Source: CAVTWS01 sp963732655 (GTDB taxonomy: Bacteria > Actinomycetota > Acidimicrobiia > Acidimicrobiales > SHLQ01). Taken from it: DNA of 64,000 nucleotides. Where the stretch lies: the NCBI GenBank assembly GCA_963732655.1, contig CAVTAI010000005.1:62001-126000 (forward strand), in the 5' to 3' direction. The first letter of the stretch is position 1; each line of letters starts with the position of its first letter. Of the stretch, positions 32,653 to 44,096 are shown piece by piece. Position numbers and translations under genes: made by a program. The notes beneath the pieces were generated by a model. It did not search any database. It was not told the DNA's origin and was given only the letters and a program-made list of their open reading frames with translations.

Positions 32653-33963
32653 ATGATCGAGCTCGACGCGGCCACGTTCCTGTTGCAGTGGGCGGTCGGT
32701 GGCGCGTTGTTCCTGTGGGTCACGACCCGCCGGCGAGAGGTGGGGATCGGCTACGGCTGGTTGATGCGGGGCACGTTCGCCGCGATGTCGGCCGGCGCGG
32801 TGGTGGTCGCCATGTACGTCGATCCGGTGCCGGTTCGAGACATCAGTGCGGTGCTCGTCACCGTCGCCCTCGTCGGGGCGACGGTGGTCTCGTTCGTGCG
32901 CCGTCGCGCCGGTGTCACCGGGCAGCGCGAGGGCGAGGAACGGCGGTCCGCTCGGGTGGCGGCGATGACGGGCATCGATCGCGACGAGCGTTCGTTCGAC
33001 ACGTCAGGCCCCGAGTTCCCGCCCCTGCTCGACCTGGTGGCCCCCCTGGTCGGCCTGGTCGGCCTCGTAGCCGCCGGTATCGAGGCCGGCGATCCCGCCG
33101 CGTTGTCGGTCGCCCGGGTCCTCGTCGGCGCGGCGTTCCTGGGCGTCGTGACCGACGCCATGCTCCTCGGTCACTGGTATCTCGTGCAGCCCGGCCTGGC
33201 CCGAGGCCCCCTGCTCGAACTCGTTCGGTGGACCGGGTACCTGTGGGCGCCCGAGGTCATCGTGATGATCTGGCCCACCGGCATGATCTCGGCGCTGACC
33301 GGCGATGTCGACGACGGCTACAACGGCCTGCTGACCTGGTTCTGGTGTGCCTGTGTGGTGACCACGATCGGTCTGGTGATCGTGACTCGTCTGGCCCTGA
33401 AGGAGCGCCAGTACTCGGCGGTCATGGCCGCCACCGGCCTCCTCTACCTGGCCATCCTGACCGCGTTCGGCATGGATCTCGTCGCCCCGCGGTACTGGCC
33501 TGAGGTCAGCTCGCTGACCTGTCCTGGCCTGAGGTCAGCTCTCGGAGGTGAGGATGACGTGGAGGGGTGTCGGCGTCGGCGCCCAGCGATCGATTGCCGA
33601 TCGCAGGATGTCGAGGGTCGTGCACCACACGGTGCTGGCCATCGTCGCCGGGACCTCCGCCCCTTCGATCACCAGGAGGCGGGGCCGATCAGGAAGCCAG
33701 GACAGATCTCGGAGCGAGTCGCTCAGGGCGTCCCAGTTGTGCCCGACCCACGCCGGCGCGTGTATCGACGCTCGAATGGCGTCGAGCAGGTGCGCTTTGG
33801 TGGTGGCGGACGACACCGGCGCGATGAGGATCGTCAACCCGTCGTCGAGAGTCGCCAGATCGACCGGCGTGCGAGCCGCGTAGATGCCCGGCGGCGACGC
33901 GACGAGGTCCTCCAGTTCGCCGGTCACGGGGACTCGTCGACGATCTCGGAGAACGAGTCGTAG
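32653..33963 (+). CDS. Multi-pass membrane protein with a doubtful 3' end
   Basis: The first 280 residues hold about eight hydrophobic segments, with a TDAMLLGHWYLVQPGL stretch and conserved-looking Trp/His residues in the membrane; I do not recognise the family. After the last segment (AFGMDLVAPRYW) the frame continues through hairpin repeats and then 140 residues antisense to barstar, with Arg-rich shadow composition. If one C is missing from the CCCC run near 33486 the gene would end DLVAPAVLA at TGA 33501-33503, inside the repeat and only 32 bases from the barstar stop. I think that shorter form is the real protein. ATG at 32653 is the start. Confidence 0.6.
   Translation: MIELDAATFLLQWAVGGALFLWVTTRRREVGIGYGWLMRGTFAAMSAGAVVVAMYVDPVPVRDISAVLVTVALVGATVVSFVRRRAGVTGQREGEERRSARVAAMTGIDRDERSFDTSGPEFPPLLDLVAPLVGLVGLVAAGIEAGDPAALSVARVLVGAAFLGVVTDAMLLGHWYLVQPGLARGPLLELVRWTGYLWAPEVIVMIWPTGMISALTGDVDDGYNGLLTWFWCACVVTTIGLVIVTRLALKERQYSAVMAATGLLYLAILTAFGMDLVAPRYWPEVSSLTCPGLRSALGGEDDVEGCRRRRPAIDCRSQDVEGRAPHGAGHRRRDLRPFDHQEAGPIRKPGQISERVAQGVPVVPDPRRRVYRRSNGVEQVRFGGGGRHRRDEDRQPVVESRQIDRRASRVDARRRRDEVLQFAGHGDSSTISENES
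33495..33541. repeat. Two 29-bp repeats carrying stop codons on both strands
   Basis: CTGGCCTGAGGTCAGCTC occurs at 33495 and 33524. Each copy has TGA on the plus strand and, two bases later, TCA (TGA on the minus strand). The second copy includes the barstar stop (33535-33537). Between copies AGGTCAGC-TC-GCTGACCT forms an 8-bp hairpin arm pair. Confidence 0.8.
33535..33927 (-). CDS. Barstar-family RNase inhibitor
   Basis: The protein of 130 residues shows the barstar fold signature: KAHLLDAIRASIHAPAWVGHNWDALSDSLRDLSWLP (quoted here as the segments AHLLDAIRASI, WVGHNWDALSD and LRDLSWLP), followed by a strand LLVIEGAEV. Barstar binds and blocks barnase-type RNases inside the producer cell. It overlaps the stop of the upstream RNase gene by 4 bases, so enzyme and inhibitor are made together. 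The start is an ATG-like codon at 33927 within the RNase stop. Its own stop is in a duplicated hairpin. Confidence 0.86.
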   Translation of the reverse strand: MTGELEDLVASPPGIYAARTPVDLATLDDGLTILIAPVSSATTKAHLLDAIRASIHAPAWVGHNWDALSDSLRDLSWLPDRPRLLVIEGAEVPATMASTVWCTTLDILRSAIDRWAPTPTPLHVILTSES

Positions 33964-34403
33964 TGGTCGTCGGTGTAGTACCGCTCGCCAGCCGCGCCCG
34001 TGACGATGCGCCGGGGCCCGCGGTCGTCTGAACCGGGCGTGACGACGGTGTACTCGCGGTAGTGGCCCTCGTCCTCGTCGGGGAGGATTCCCTCCCGGTT
34101 CTGGAACACGCCGTCGTCCTGGTCGAACGGATACGGACCGCCATCGTCGATCAGCCCGAGGGTGGCGAGCGCTTCGGGCGGAAGGGCGGTGAGCCCGATC
34201 GCCGGCAGGTCGCTGAAACGCGCAAACGGGGTGGCGGTGGTACCTCCGGTCGCGGTCACGCTGGTCGGGTTCGGGATGGTCGGGGTCGAGGCGCGGGGGC
34301 CGTCGATGATGGCCGCGACCTGCACGATGAGGCTGGCCAGGACACCGAGAGCGAGCACGGCCAGCAGCAAACGTGCCACGTTTCGGTGCCCCCTGGCGTC
34401 CAC
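33924..34403 (-). CDS. Secreted barnase/RNase Sa-like ribonuclease
   Basis: The protein has an N-terminal signal or anchor segment (VARLLLAVLALGVLASLIVQV), a Ser/Thr/Pro-rich spacer and a microbial guanyl-specific RNase domain of about 90 residues. Conserved parts are LPPEALATLGLIDDGGPYP, FQNREGILP, the catalytic Glu in YREYTVVTPG, the Arg in RRIVTG and the His in YTDDHYDSF. The enzyme cuts RNA after guanine. GTG at 34403 is chosen because TATGGT ends 7 bases upstream; an in-frame ATG at 34415 overlaps that box. The barstar gene follows with a 4-base overlap, so this is an RNase with its own immunity protein. Confidence 0.86.
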   Translation of the reverse strand: MDARGHRNVARLLLAVLALGVLASLIVQVAAIIDGPRASTPTIPNPTSVTATGGTTATPFARFSDLPAIGLTALPPEALATLGLIDDGGPYPFDQDDGVFQNREGILPDEDEGHYREYTVVTPGSDDRGPRRIVTGAAGERYYTDDHYDSFSEIVDESP

Positions 34404-34410
34404 GTCGCTC

Positions 34411-34416
34411 ACCATA
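34411..34416 (-). promoter_or_regulatory. -10 box of a leaderless promoter for the RNase-barstar operon
   Basis: On the minus strand TATGGT ends 7 bases before the GTG at 34403, matching the pattern at other starts. Confidence 0.45.
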
Positions 34417-34445
34417 GATCGCGGCGTCGGGCAGACTTGGTCTTC

Positions 34446-35429
34446 ATGGGCCTGCGGGTACTCGTCGTGGGAGGCGGATTCGGGGCGCGCGTCGTGGCGC
34501 CGTCCTACGAAGCCGCCGGCGCGACCGTGGCCGATGTCGTCTCGCCGCGAGAGGTGGTGGCGATGCAGTCCGCCTGCGAACGGCCGGACATCGATCTCGT
34601 GTCGGTGCACGCACCGCCCCACCTCCATCGGACCGCCGTAGCGGCGGCCGTGGGCGCTGGCCACGCGGTGGTGTGCGACAAGCCGTTCGGACTCGATGTC
34701 GGCGACACCTCGTACCTGCTGGCCCTCGCCGAGTCGGCGAACGTCGTTCACGTCGCCAACCTCGAGTTCCGCTATCACCCGGGGCGCCAGATGCTGCGCC
34801 AACTCGTCGACTCGGGCGCGGTCGGTGAGGTGGAGCACGTGTCCTGGGTGCACGACACGTCCGGCTCGCGGGTCCCGCTCCGGCCTCACGGGTGGTTGTT
34901 CGACGCGTCGCTGGGCGGTGGCTGGGTCGGCGCCTGGGGTTCGCACGTGGTGGATGCCGTGCGGTGGATCTTCGGCGACGTGCGAGAGGTCGCGGGTCGA
35001 CGACGTCAGGTGATCGTCGAACGACCGGGCCCCGATGGCGCTCCCGTGCGTGGCGATGCCGAGGACGGGTTCTCGGCCGCGCTCGTGCTGGCCGGTGGGG
35101 CCACCGTCACCATCGACACGACGTTTGCGGCGTCGCGGTCACGGCCGTCACGCATCACGGTGCTGGGCTCACAGGGCGTGATCGACGTCGTCGCTGACCA
35201 GGACATCACGGTGCGGCGGGCCGACGGCACGAAGGAATCGATCCGAGTGACGCCCTCCGAGGGCGATCCGCACCTGGGCCCCATGGCGATCATGGCGAAC
35301 CGGATCGTCCAAGCGGTCGGGGGCGTCGGCCCCGCCGACCCCGATCTGGCAACTCTTGCCGATGCCGTTGGTTGCGCCACCGTGATGGATCAGCTGCGCT
35401 CGCTCCCCATGGTCCGATGGGGTGGGTGA
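34446..35429 (+). CDS. Gfo/Idh/MocA-family oxidoreductase
   Basis: The protein of 327 residues has an N-terminal NAD(P)-binding Rossmann fold (VLVVGGGFGARVVAPSYEA) and the family's VVCDKPFGLDVGD motif with the catalytic-site lysine (near residue 80). The C-terminal half carries GGGWVGAWGSHVVDAVRWIFG with the conserved histidine. Substrates in this family are usually sugars, inositols or sugar nucleotides; none can be named here. ATG at 34446 lies 43 bases from the divergent RNase start. It converges on metH. Confidence 0.86.
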   Translation: MGLRVLVVGGGFGARVVAPSYEAAGATVADVVSPREVVAMQSACERPDIDLVSVHAPPHLHRTAVAAAVGAGHAVVCDKPFGLDVGDTSYLLALAESANVVHVANLEFRYHPGRQMLRQLVDSGAVGEVEHVSWVHDTSGSRVPLRPHGWLFDASLGGGWVGAWGSHVVDAVRWIFGDVREVAGRRRQVIVERPGPDGAPVRGDAEDGFSAALVLAGGATVTIDTTFAASRSRPSRITVLGSQGVIDVVADQDITVRRADGTKESIRVTPSEGDPHLGPMAIMANRIVQAVGGVGPADPDLATLADAVGCATVMDQLRSLPMVRWGG

Positions 35430-35473
35430 GCGCACCGGGATCCCGCTCAACGGGCGATGTTCATGGGCGCCCG

Positions 35474-38977
<3,504 letters not shown>

Positions 38978-38981
38978 CCGG

Positions 38982-39019
38982 GAAGGCTACCGGCGCTCGT
39001 CGAGGCGCCAGTAGCCTTC
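38982..39019. promoter_or_regulatory. Divergent leaderless promoters of metH and the adenosyltransferase gene, in a 9-bp inverted repeat
   Basis: GAAGGCTAC (38982-38990) and GTAGCCTTC (39011-39019) are perfect inverted repeats. Each contains a TAGCCT box read outward, 6 bases before the metH GTG and 5 bases before the GTG at 39023. No cobalamin riboswitch fits in this 45-base gap. Confidence 0.6.
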
Positions 39020-39022
39020 GCC

Positions 39023-39584
39023 GTGCGCATCTACACCCGGACGGGCGACGACGGAACCACAGGTCTTCTGTACGGGGGCCGGGTCCCGAAGGACTCGGTG
39101 TTGCCCAGTGCCTACGGCGATGTCGATGAAGCGCAGGCATTGCTCGGGGTCGTGCGAGCCGATCTCGACCCCGCCGACGAGTTGGCGACGATCGTGCTCG
39201 GTCTGCAGCGGGACCTGTGGGTGCTCATGGCCGAGCTGGCCACCGCAGCCGAGAACCATCACAAGTTGACGCCCGGGCAGACCCTCGTCACCGCGGAGAT
39301 GGTCGAGGCGCTCGAAACGTCTCATCGACCAGGTGACCGAACGGTTCGAGGCGCCGACCGAGTTCGTGGTGCCGGGCGGCAATCGGGTGGCCGCCGGGCT
39401 CGATGTGGCGCGCACCGTCGTGCGGAGAGCCGAGCGTTCCTCGCAGCGGGCCGCCGCCGAAGGGGCCGTCCCCGACGGTTCCGCCGTGCTCCGGTACCTC
39501 AACCGACTGTCCGATCTGTGCTGGACCCTGGCCCGATGGGCCGAAGGCGACACCACGATCCGCACCCGATCTCTCCCGCAGTGA
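39023..39584 (+). CDS. PduO-type cob(I)alamin adenosyltransferase, one-base frameshift
   Basis: This enzyme of about 186 residues makes adenosylcobalamin from ATP. The N-terminal ATP site RIYTRTGDDGTTGLLYGGR and the later FVVPGG and RAERSSQR segments are typical of the PduO/MMAB family. The frame changes at an AAA run near 39316: removing one A joins EMVEALE to RLIDQVTERFEAPTEF. GTG at 39023 is the first codon before the conserved start and has a TAGCCT box 5 bases upstream. Its divergent pairing with metH links cobalamin cofactor supply and use. Confidence 0.87.
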
Positions 39585-39618
39585 TCGACCGATCCTGCCC
39601 TTCGACCATGGAGTCACG

Positions 39619-41065
39619 ATGACCATCACCTTCTCGACGGGGCGCAAGGCCCCCGCCACGGCGGACGCACTGGTCCACGGCGTTGCCTCGGATCGGCTGG
39701 CGAGCACGCCGGGCGGCGCGAGCGAGGCGTCCCTGAAGGCGCTGGGTTTCGAGGGCAAGGCGGGCCAGACCCAGCTCCTGCCGGGACCGGGCCAGGGCGT
39801 GACCGTGCTGGTGGGCCTCGGCGAGTCGTCGAAGGTCGACGCTCACGCCGTACGAAAGGCCGCCGCGCAGGCGGTGCGGCTGCTGAAGACCAAGGCCAAG
39901 GTGGCGACGACGTTGGTGGCGGATGTCGACGGTCTGGTCGATGCGGCCTCCGCGAGCGGCGCCGTGGTCGAGGGAATGCGGCTCGGCTCCTACTCGTTCG
40001 ACCGACACAAGCCCTCGGCGACGAAGCCGGCCCTGGCCTCGGTCACGATCGTCAGCGGTGACAAGCGGGCGGTGGCGCAGCGGTGGGGTCATCGCCGAGG
40101 CGGTGTGTTTCGCCCGCGATCTGGTCAACGAGCCGGGCGGAACGCTCACGGCCCCCGAGTTCGCCGACCGCGCGGCGTCGGCCGCCCGGGCCGCCGGGGT
40201 GAAGGCCAAGGTGCTCGACGAAGCCGGGATCCGCAAGGCTCGCCTCGGTGGTTTGCTCGGCGTGAACCGGGGATCGGTGCAGCCGCCGCGGTTCATCGAG
40301 CTGTCGTACGACCCACCGAAAGCGACCGCGTCGACCCCTACCCTCGCCCTGATCGGTAAGGGGATCACGTTCGATTCGGGTGGTCTCGACCTCAAGACGG
40401 CGGCCGGCATGCTCACCATGAAGTGCGACATGGGCGGCGCCGCCGCGGTCGTCGGCGCGCTCGTCGCCATCGGCCAGCTCGGCGTGCCCGTTCGCGTGCG
40501 CGGGTACGTGCCGACCACCGACAACATGACCGGTGGTGACGCCACTCGGCCCGGCGATGTCCTCACCTACCGCAACGGCAAGACCGTCGAGATCGGCAAC
40601 ACCGACGCCGAGGGCCGGTTGATCCTCGCCGACGCCTTGTGCGTGGCGTCCGAGGCCAAGCCGTCGGCCATCGTCGACCTTGCCACGCTGACGGGCGCCT
40701 GCATGGTGGCACTCGGCGATCGCATCGCCGGCCTGATGGCCAACAACGATGGTCTGGCCGAGCAGATCAACACCGCCTCCGAGCGGGTGGGCGAGGCGTT
40801 CTGGCGCCTGCCGCTGCCCACCGAGTATCGCAAGCAGCTCGACTCGCAGATCGCCGACATGAAGAACATCGGCGGCAGTTACGGCGGCGCGCTCACCGCG
40901 GGACTGTTCCTCCAGGAGTTCGTGGGCGAGGGCATCCCCTGGGCGCACCTCGACATCGCCGGACCGGCCTACGTCGATTGGGACGACGCCGAGATCGCTA
41001 AGGGCGGCGTCGGTTTCGGCGTCCGCACCCTCGTCGACCTGGCCACCCATTTCGTCGCGCCGTAG
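39619..41065 (+). CDS. pepA: M17 leucyl aminopeptidase, one-base frameshift
   Basis: This two-metal aminopeptidase of about 481 residues releases N-terminal residues. The C-terminal catalytic domain shows GKGITFDSGGLDLK, MKCDMGGAAAV, the M17 signature NTDAEGRL and the DLATLTGACMVALG segment. The N-terminal domain is weaker. The frame breaks in a GGGG run near 40086: removing one G joins AVAQRW to VIAEAVCFARDLVNEPGG. ATG at 39619 follows the adenosyltransferase by 34 bases. A strong hairpin follows the stop at 41079. Confidence 0.9.
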
Positions 41066-41078
41066 GCGCTGGGTTTCG

Positions 41079-41101
41079 CCCGGCAACCAGAGGTTGCCGG
41101 G
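41079..41101 (+). terminator. Perfect 10-bp hairpin after pepA
   Basis: CCCGGCAACC and GGTTGCCGGG flank a 3-base loop, 13 bases after the pepA stop. No T-run follows. Confidence 0.65.
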
Positions 41102-41140
41102 TGAGTCTCCGCGTGTCGGCCTGACGGCCGCGTTCCATCG

Positions 41141-41172
41141 CTTGCCGGACCGGCGGAGCCGGATCCGGCAAG
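41141..41172. terminator. Second hairpin in the pepA/hypothetical convergent gap
   Basis: CTTGCCGGA and TCCGGCAAG form a 9-bp stem around an inner CCGGC-GGA-GCCGG stem. It lies between the convergent pepA and the minus-strand gene ending at 41267 and may stop transcription from either side. The rest of 41066-41266 shows no gene. Confidence 0.55.
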
Positions 41173-41266
41173 GCCGAGGGGGGCCGACGGGGTCGCCCCC
41201 ATCGGCATCGGGCTCCCCCCACGGAAACCCGTCGTGCGCGACCACGCGCCGCCCGTCGTCGACTGG

Positions 41267-41914
41267 CTAGCTGGTGGGGGCGGGGATGCCGGCGGGGATG
41301 GTGCTGGGGTGGAGTTGGCGGGCGCGGTGGGTCTGGGCGGCCCACGTCGCCGCTTCGGCGCACACCGAGGGGGCGAAACGCCAGCGGCGGAGCTGGAGCT
41401 CCACATCGGCGGCCGATTCGCCGAGCTCGACCAGGCTGAGCGCGAGCTCCTGGGCACGACGCGGTTGATCACCGGGAACGGGTGCCAGCTGGTCCTCGAA
41501 CCAGCGGCGGTGGGCGATCTGGAGGTCGCGGGGCAGGCGCTCGACGTGCCGTCGGGCCAGCGGTGGGACGCGGAGCCGGATCTCGAACGTGTCGGCGTCG
41601 GCCACTCGAGCCAGGCCGAAGTGGGCGACACGCGCCATCGTGCGCAGGAGCGGGCTCTGGCGGCCGATGCGGTGCCCGATGCCCAACGCGCTGGCCAGCA
41701 GATCGAGGTCGACCGGCACGGGTGTGGCGGAGCCCTCGATGTTGCCGGCCAGATAGCGGATCAACCACAGGGAACTGGGGCCGATCGTGGGAAGCCAGAA
41801 CCGTTCGACGTAGGAGGAGCGGGGGTCGTGGCCTCGCTCGTCGACGACGGGGTCGAGCCAGGGGGTGATCAGGATGTGGGACGCGTCGGCCCAGGGGTCA
41901 GGGATCGATGTCAT
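41267..41914 (-). CDS. Conserved hypothetical protein
   Basis: The protein of 215 residues is soluble, rich in Arg and Leu, and contains LGIGHRIGRQSPLLRTMARVAHFGLA (seen as LGIGHRIGRQSPLLRTM then ARVAHFGLA) followed by LRRWRFAPSVCAEAATWAAQ. It looks like a family seen in many actinobacteria but with no known role. ATG at 41914 is chosen because GGAAG lies about 10 bases upstream and a good promoter with TTGACA is 50-75 bases upstream; the longer frame from 41935 starts between them. It is convergent with pepA. Confidence 0.68.
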   Translation of the reverse strand: MTSIPDPWADASHILITPWLDPVVDERGHDPRSSYVERFWLPTIGPSSLWLIRYLAGNIEGSATPVPVDLDLLASALGIGHRIGRQSPLLRTMARVAHFGLARVADADTFEIRLRVPPLARRHVERLPRDLQIAHRRWFEDQLAPVPGDQPRRAQELALSLVELGESAADVELQLRRWRFAPSVCAEAATWAAQTHRARQLHPSTIPAGIPAPTS

Positions 41915-41963
41915 GAGATGTCTTCTTCCGAACAAAAACGGAGCGAAGGGGAAGTTCTGATGT

Positions 41964-41991
41964 TTTATTTCATTTCATGCATTTCTGTCAA
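41964..41991 (-). promoter_or_regulatory. Housekeeping-type promoter for the hypothetical gene
   Basis: On the minus strand TTGACA (41991-41986) and AATAAA (41969-41964) are 16 bases apart in an AT-rich patch that contrasts with the GC-rich surroundings. The start would be about 40 bases downstream, leaving a normal leader with a ribosome site. Confidence 0.55.
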
Positions 41992-42007
41992 AGGCCGGTC
42001 GGTCGGA

Positions 42008-42777
42008 TCAGACGATCGCCGGCAGCGCTTCGCTGATGGAGGCTCGGACGACGACGTCGGCGAGGTGGTCCATCTCCGTCGCCTCGCCGTTGACGATGAT
42101 CACGCGCGCCCCCGCCCGGACGGCGATCGGGACCACACCGGCGATCGGGAAGACCGCCAGCGACGTGCCCACGGCGAGCAGAAGGTCGCATGTCATCGCC
42201 GCCTGCTCGGCGCGCGCCAGATCCGCAGCCACGAGGGATTGCCCGAACGAGATCGTCGCAGACTTGAGGATCCCGAACAGCGCGGGCAGCCCGGATCCTC
42301 CTCGCCGGCCCGCACCCGATCGAGCACGGCCTCGATGTCGTCGCGGTACTCACACGACAGGCACATGGCCCGGCGAGTCGTGCCGTGGATCTCGACGACC
42401 TTGGCTGGATCGGTGCCCGCCTTCTGATGGAGCTCGTCGACGTTCTGGGTGATCAGCAGGTGGAGCTTCCCGCTGCGGTCGAGCGTGGAGATGGCGTGGT
42501 GGCCCGCGTTGGGCTCACGATCGACCCACAACTCCCCGGACACCCGCCGGGCCCAATTGCGGCGGCGCACGGCAGGGTCGTTCACGTAGAACTCGATGCG
42601 CGAGACCTTCTCGGCCTCGGGATCACGGGTCCACAAGCCCTGGGGGCCGCGAAAGTCCGGGATCCCGCTGTCGGTGCTGATGCCAGCACCGGTGAGCACG
42701 ACGACGCGACCGGCCTCGGCGAGCGCCGAGCGAGCCGTGGCGAGTGTCTCGGGGGTCGGCGAGGTTGCGTCCGCCAT
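42008..42777 (-). CDS. Sir2-family NAD-dependent deacylase, one-base frameshift
   Basis: This sirtuin of about 256 residues removes acyl groups from protein lysines using NAD. Visible are GAGISTDSGIPDFRG, TQNVDELHQKAG, the catalytic His in EIHGTTRRAMCLSC, the second zinc pair CPRC, and LLLAVGTSLAVFP plus VIIVNGE after the break. The frame changes near 42274 (TGTTCGGGATCC): adding one G joins CPRCSG to ILKSATISFGQSLVA. ATG at 42777 has TACGGT 7 bases upstream, and the gene is divergent from the rhodanese-MoeB gene. Confidence 0.88.
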
Positions 42778-42784
42778 GGGGTCC

Positions 42785-42840
42785 ACCGTAGCGCGACGCG
42801 TCGGACGGCTTGCCCCTAATCCCGATCAAGTTGGTAGGAT
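42785..42840. promoter_or_regulatory. Divergent leaderless promoters of the sirtuin and the rhodanese-MoeB gene
   Basis: Minus-strand TACGGT (42790-42785) lies 7 bases before the sirtuin ATG at 42777. Plus-strand TAGGAT (42835-42840) lies 6 bases before the ATG at 42847. Confidence 0.5.
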
Positions 42841-42846
42841 TTCGCC

Positions 42847-44016
42847 ATGGCCACGTTCCGAGACCTCCTCAACCAGACGAAAACGCAGATCCGCGAGACC
42901 GATCCCGCGGGCGCCGCCGACCTCCTCGATCAGGGCGCCCTCCTGCTCGACGTTCGTGAGCCCGATGAGTACGAGCAGGGCGCGGTGCCCGGATCGATGC
43001 ACATCCCCCGGGGCACGCTCGAGAGCTCGATCGAGAACCGCGTCACCGATCGCGACCGACCGGTCGTGGTGATGTGCGCCGGTGGTGTGCGCTCGGCCTT
43101 CGCCGCCAAGACCCTGCAGGACCTCGGCTACACCGACGTCATCTCCATGGACGGCGGTTTCAATCGTTGGAAGGACGAGGGCCGCCCGTGGAAGACCCCG
43201 CGCACCCTGGCCAGCGATCAGCGGAACCGGTATCACCGCCACCTGCTGCTCCCCGAGGTCGGCGAGGAGGGTCAGCTCAAGCTGCTCGACGCCAAGGTCC
43301 TGATGCTCGGCGCGGGGGGCCTCGGATCCCCGGCGGCCCTCTACCTGGCGGCCGCCGGCGTGGGCACGATCGGCATCGTCGACATGGACGTGGTCGACGA
43401 GTCGAACCTGCAACGCCAGATCCTCCACAACCGGGACCGCGTCGGCGATCGAAAGGTCGACTCGGCGAAGAAGACCCTCACCCTGATGAATCCCGACGTC
43501 GACGTCGTCACCTACGACACCCGCCTCGGCGCCGACAACATCATGGACATCATCGCTGGCTACGACGTCATCGTCGACGGTGCCGACAACTTCCCGAGCC
43601 GCTACATCCTCAACGACGCGTCGGTGAAGCTCGGCATCCCGGTCGTGCACGGATCGATCTTCCGGTTCGAGGGTCAGATCACCGTGTTCGACCCCCGCAA
43701 CGGCCCCACGTACCGGGACATGATCCCCGAGGCACCCCCGGCCGAGTTCGCACCGAGCTGCGCCGAGGCCGGTGTTCTCGGAGTCCTGCCCGGCATCGTG
43801 GGTTCCATCCAGGCCCTGGAGACGATCAAGCTCCTCCTCGGTCTCGGGGAGCCACTGGTGGGCCGGCTGGTGGCGTTCGACGCGCTCGACATGACCTTCC
43901 GGGAGTACAAGCTCCGACGTGACCCCGAGAACCACGTGACCTGGGAGCGCCGCGACGACATCTCGGTCGTCGAGCTCGACGGCTTGTGCATGCCCCAGTT
44001 CGTGGCGTCAGCCTGA
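42847..44016 (+). CDS. Rhodanese-MoeB/ThiF fusion (MoeZ-like, reversed domain order)
   Basis: The protein of 389 residues begins with a rhodanese domain (DQGALLLDVREPDEYEQG, then the active-site Cys in VVVMCAGGVRS, about residues 25-115). A MoeB/ThiF adenylating domain follows: RYHRHLLLPEVGEEGQ, LMLGAGGLGSPAALYLAAAG for ATP, and VDGADNFPSRYILNDA. Such enzymes activate the C-terminus of MoaD/ThiS/CysO-like sulfur carriers and load sulfur. In MoeZ the rhodanese part is normally C-terminal; here it is N-terminal. ATG at 42847 has TAGGAT 6 bases upstream. No sulfur-carrier gene is adjacent. Confidence 0.9.
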   Translation: MATFRDLLNQTKTQIRETDPAGAADLLDQGALLLDVREPDEYEQGAVPGSMHIPRGTLESSIENRVTDRDRPVVVMCAGGVRSAFAAKTLQDLGYTDVISMDGGFNRWKDEGRPWKTPRTLASDQRNRYHRHLLLPEVGEEGQLKLLDAKVLMLGAGGLGSPAALYLAAAGVGTIGIVDMDVVDESNLQRQILHNRDRVGDRKVDSAKKTLTLMNPDVDVVTYDTRLGADNIMDIIAGYDVIVDGADNFPSRYILNDASVKLGIPVVHGSIFRFEGQITVFDPRNGPTYRDMIPEAPPAEFAPSCAEAGVLGVLPGIVGSIQALETIKLLLGLGEPLVGRLVAFDALDMTFREYKLRRDPENHVTWERRDDISVVELDGLCMPQFVASA

Positions 44017-44082
44017 CCGACGACACCGCCGTTCCACGGCCATATTCCGCAGGTATGGCACAGCAATTGGGCCTCGCTGCCC

Positions 44083-44088
44083 TAGGGT
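44083..44088 (+). promoter_or_regulatory. -10 box of a leaderless promoter for the flippase
   Basis: TAGGGT ends 8 bases before the GTG at 44097. Confidence 0.45.
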
Positions 44089-44096
44089 GATGCACC

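Noticed and set aside
33541..33963. The last 140 codons of the plus-strand membrane protein as a real domain
   Set aside because: They are antisense to barstar and have shadow-like composition. I kept the literal stop in the feature but think the gene ends near 33503.
38978..39022. Cobalamin riboswitch before metH or the adenosyltransferase
   Set aside because: Only 45 bases separate the two starts and no B12-box-like sequence is present.
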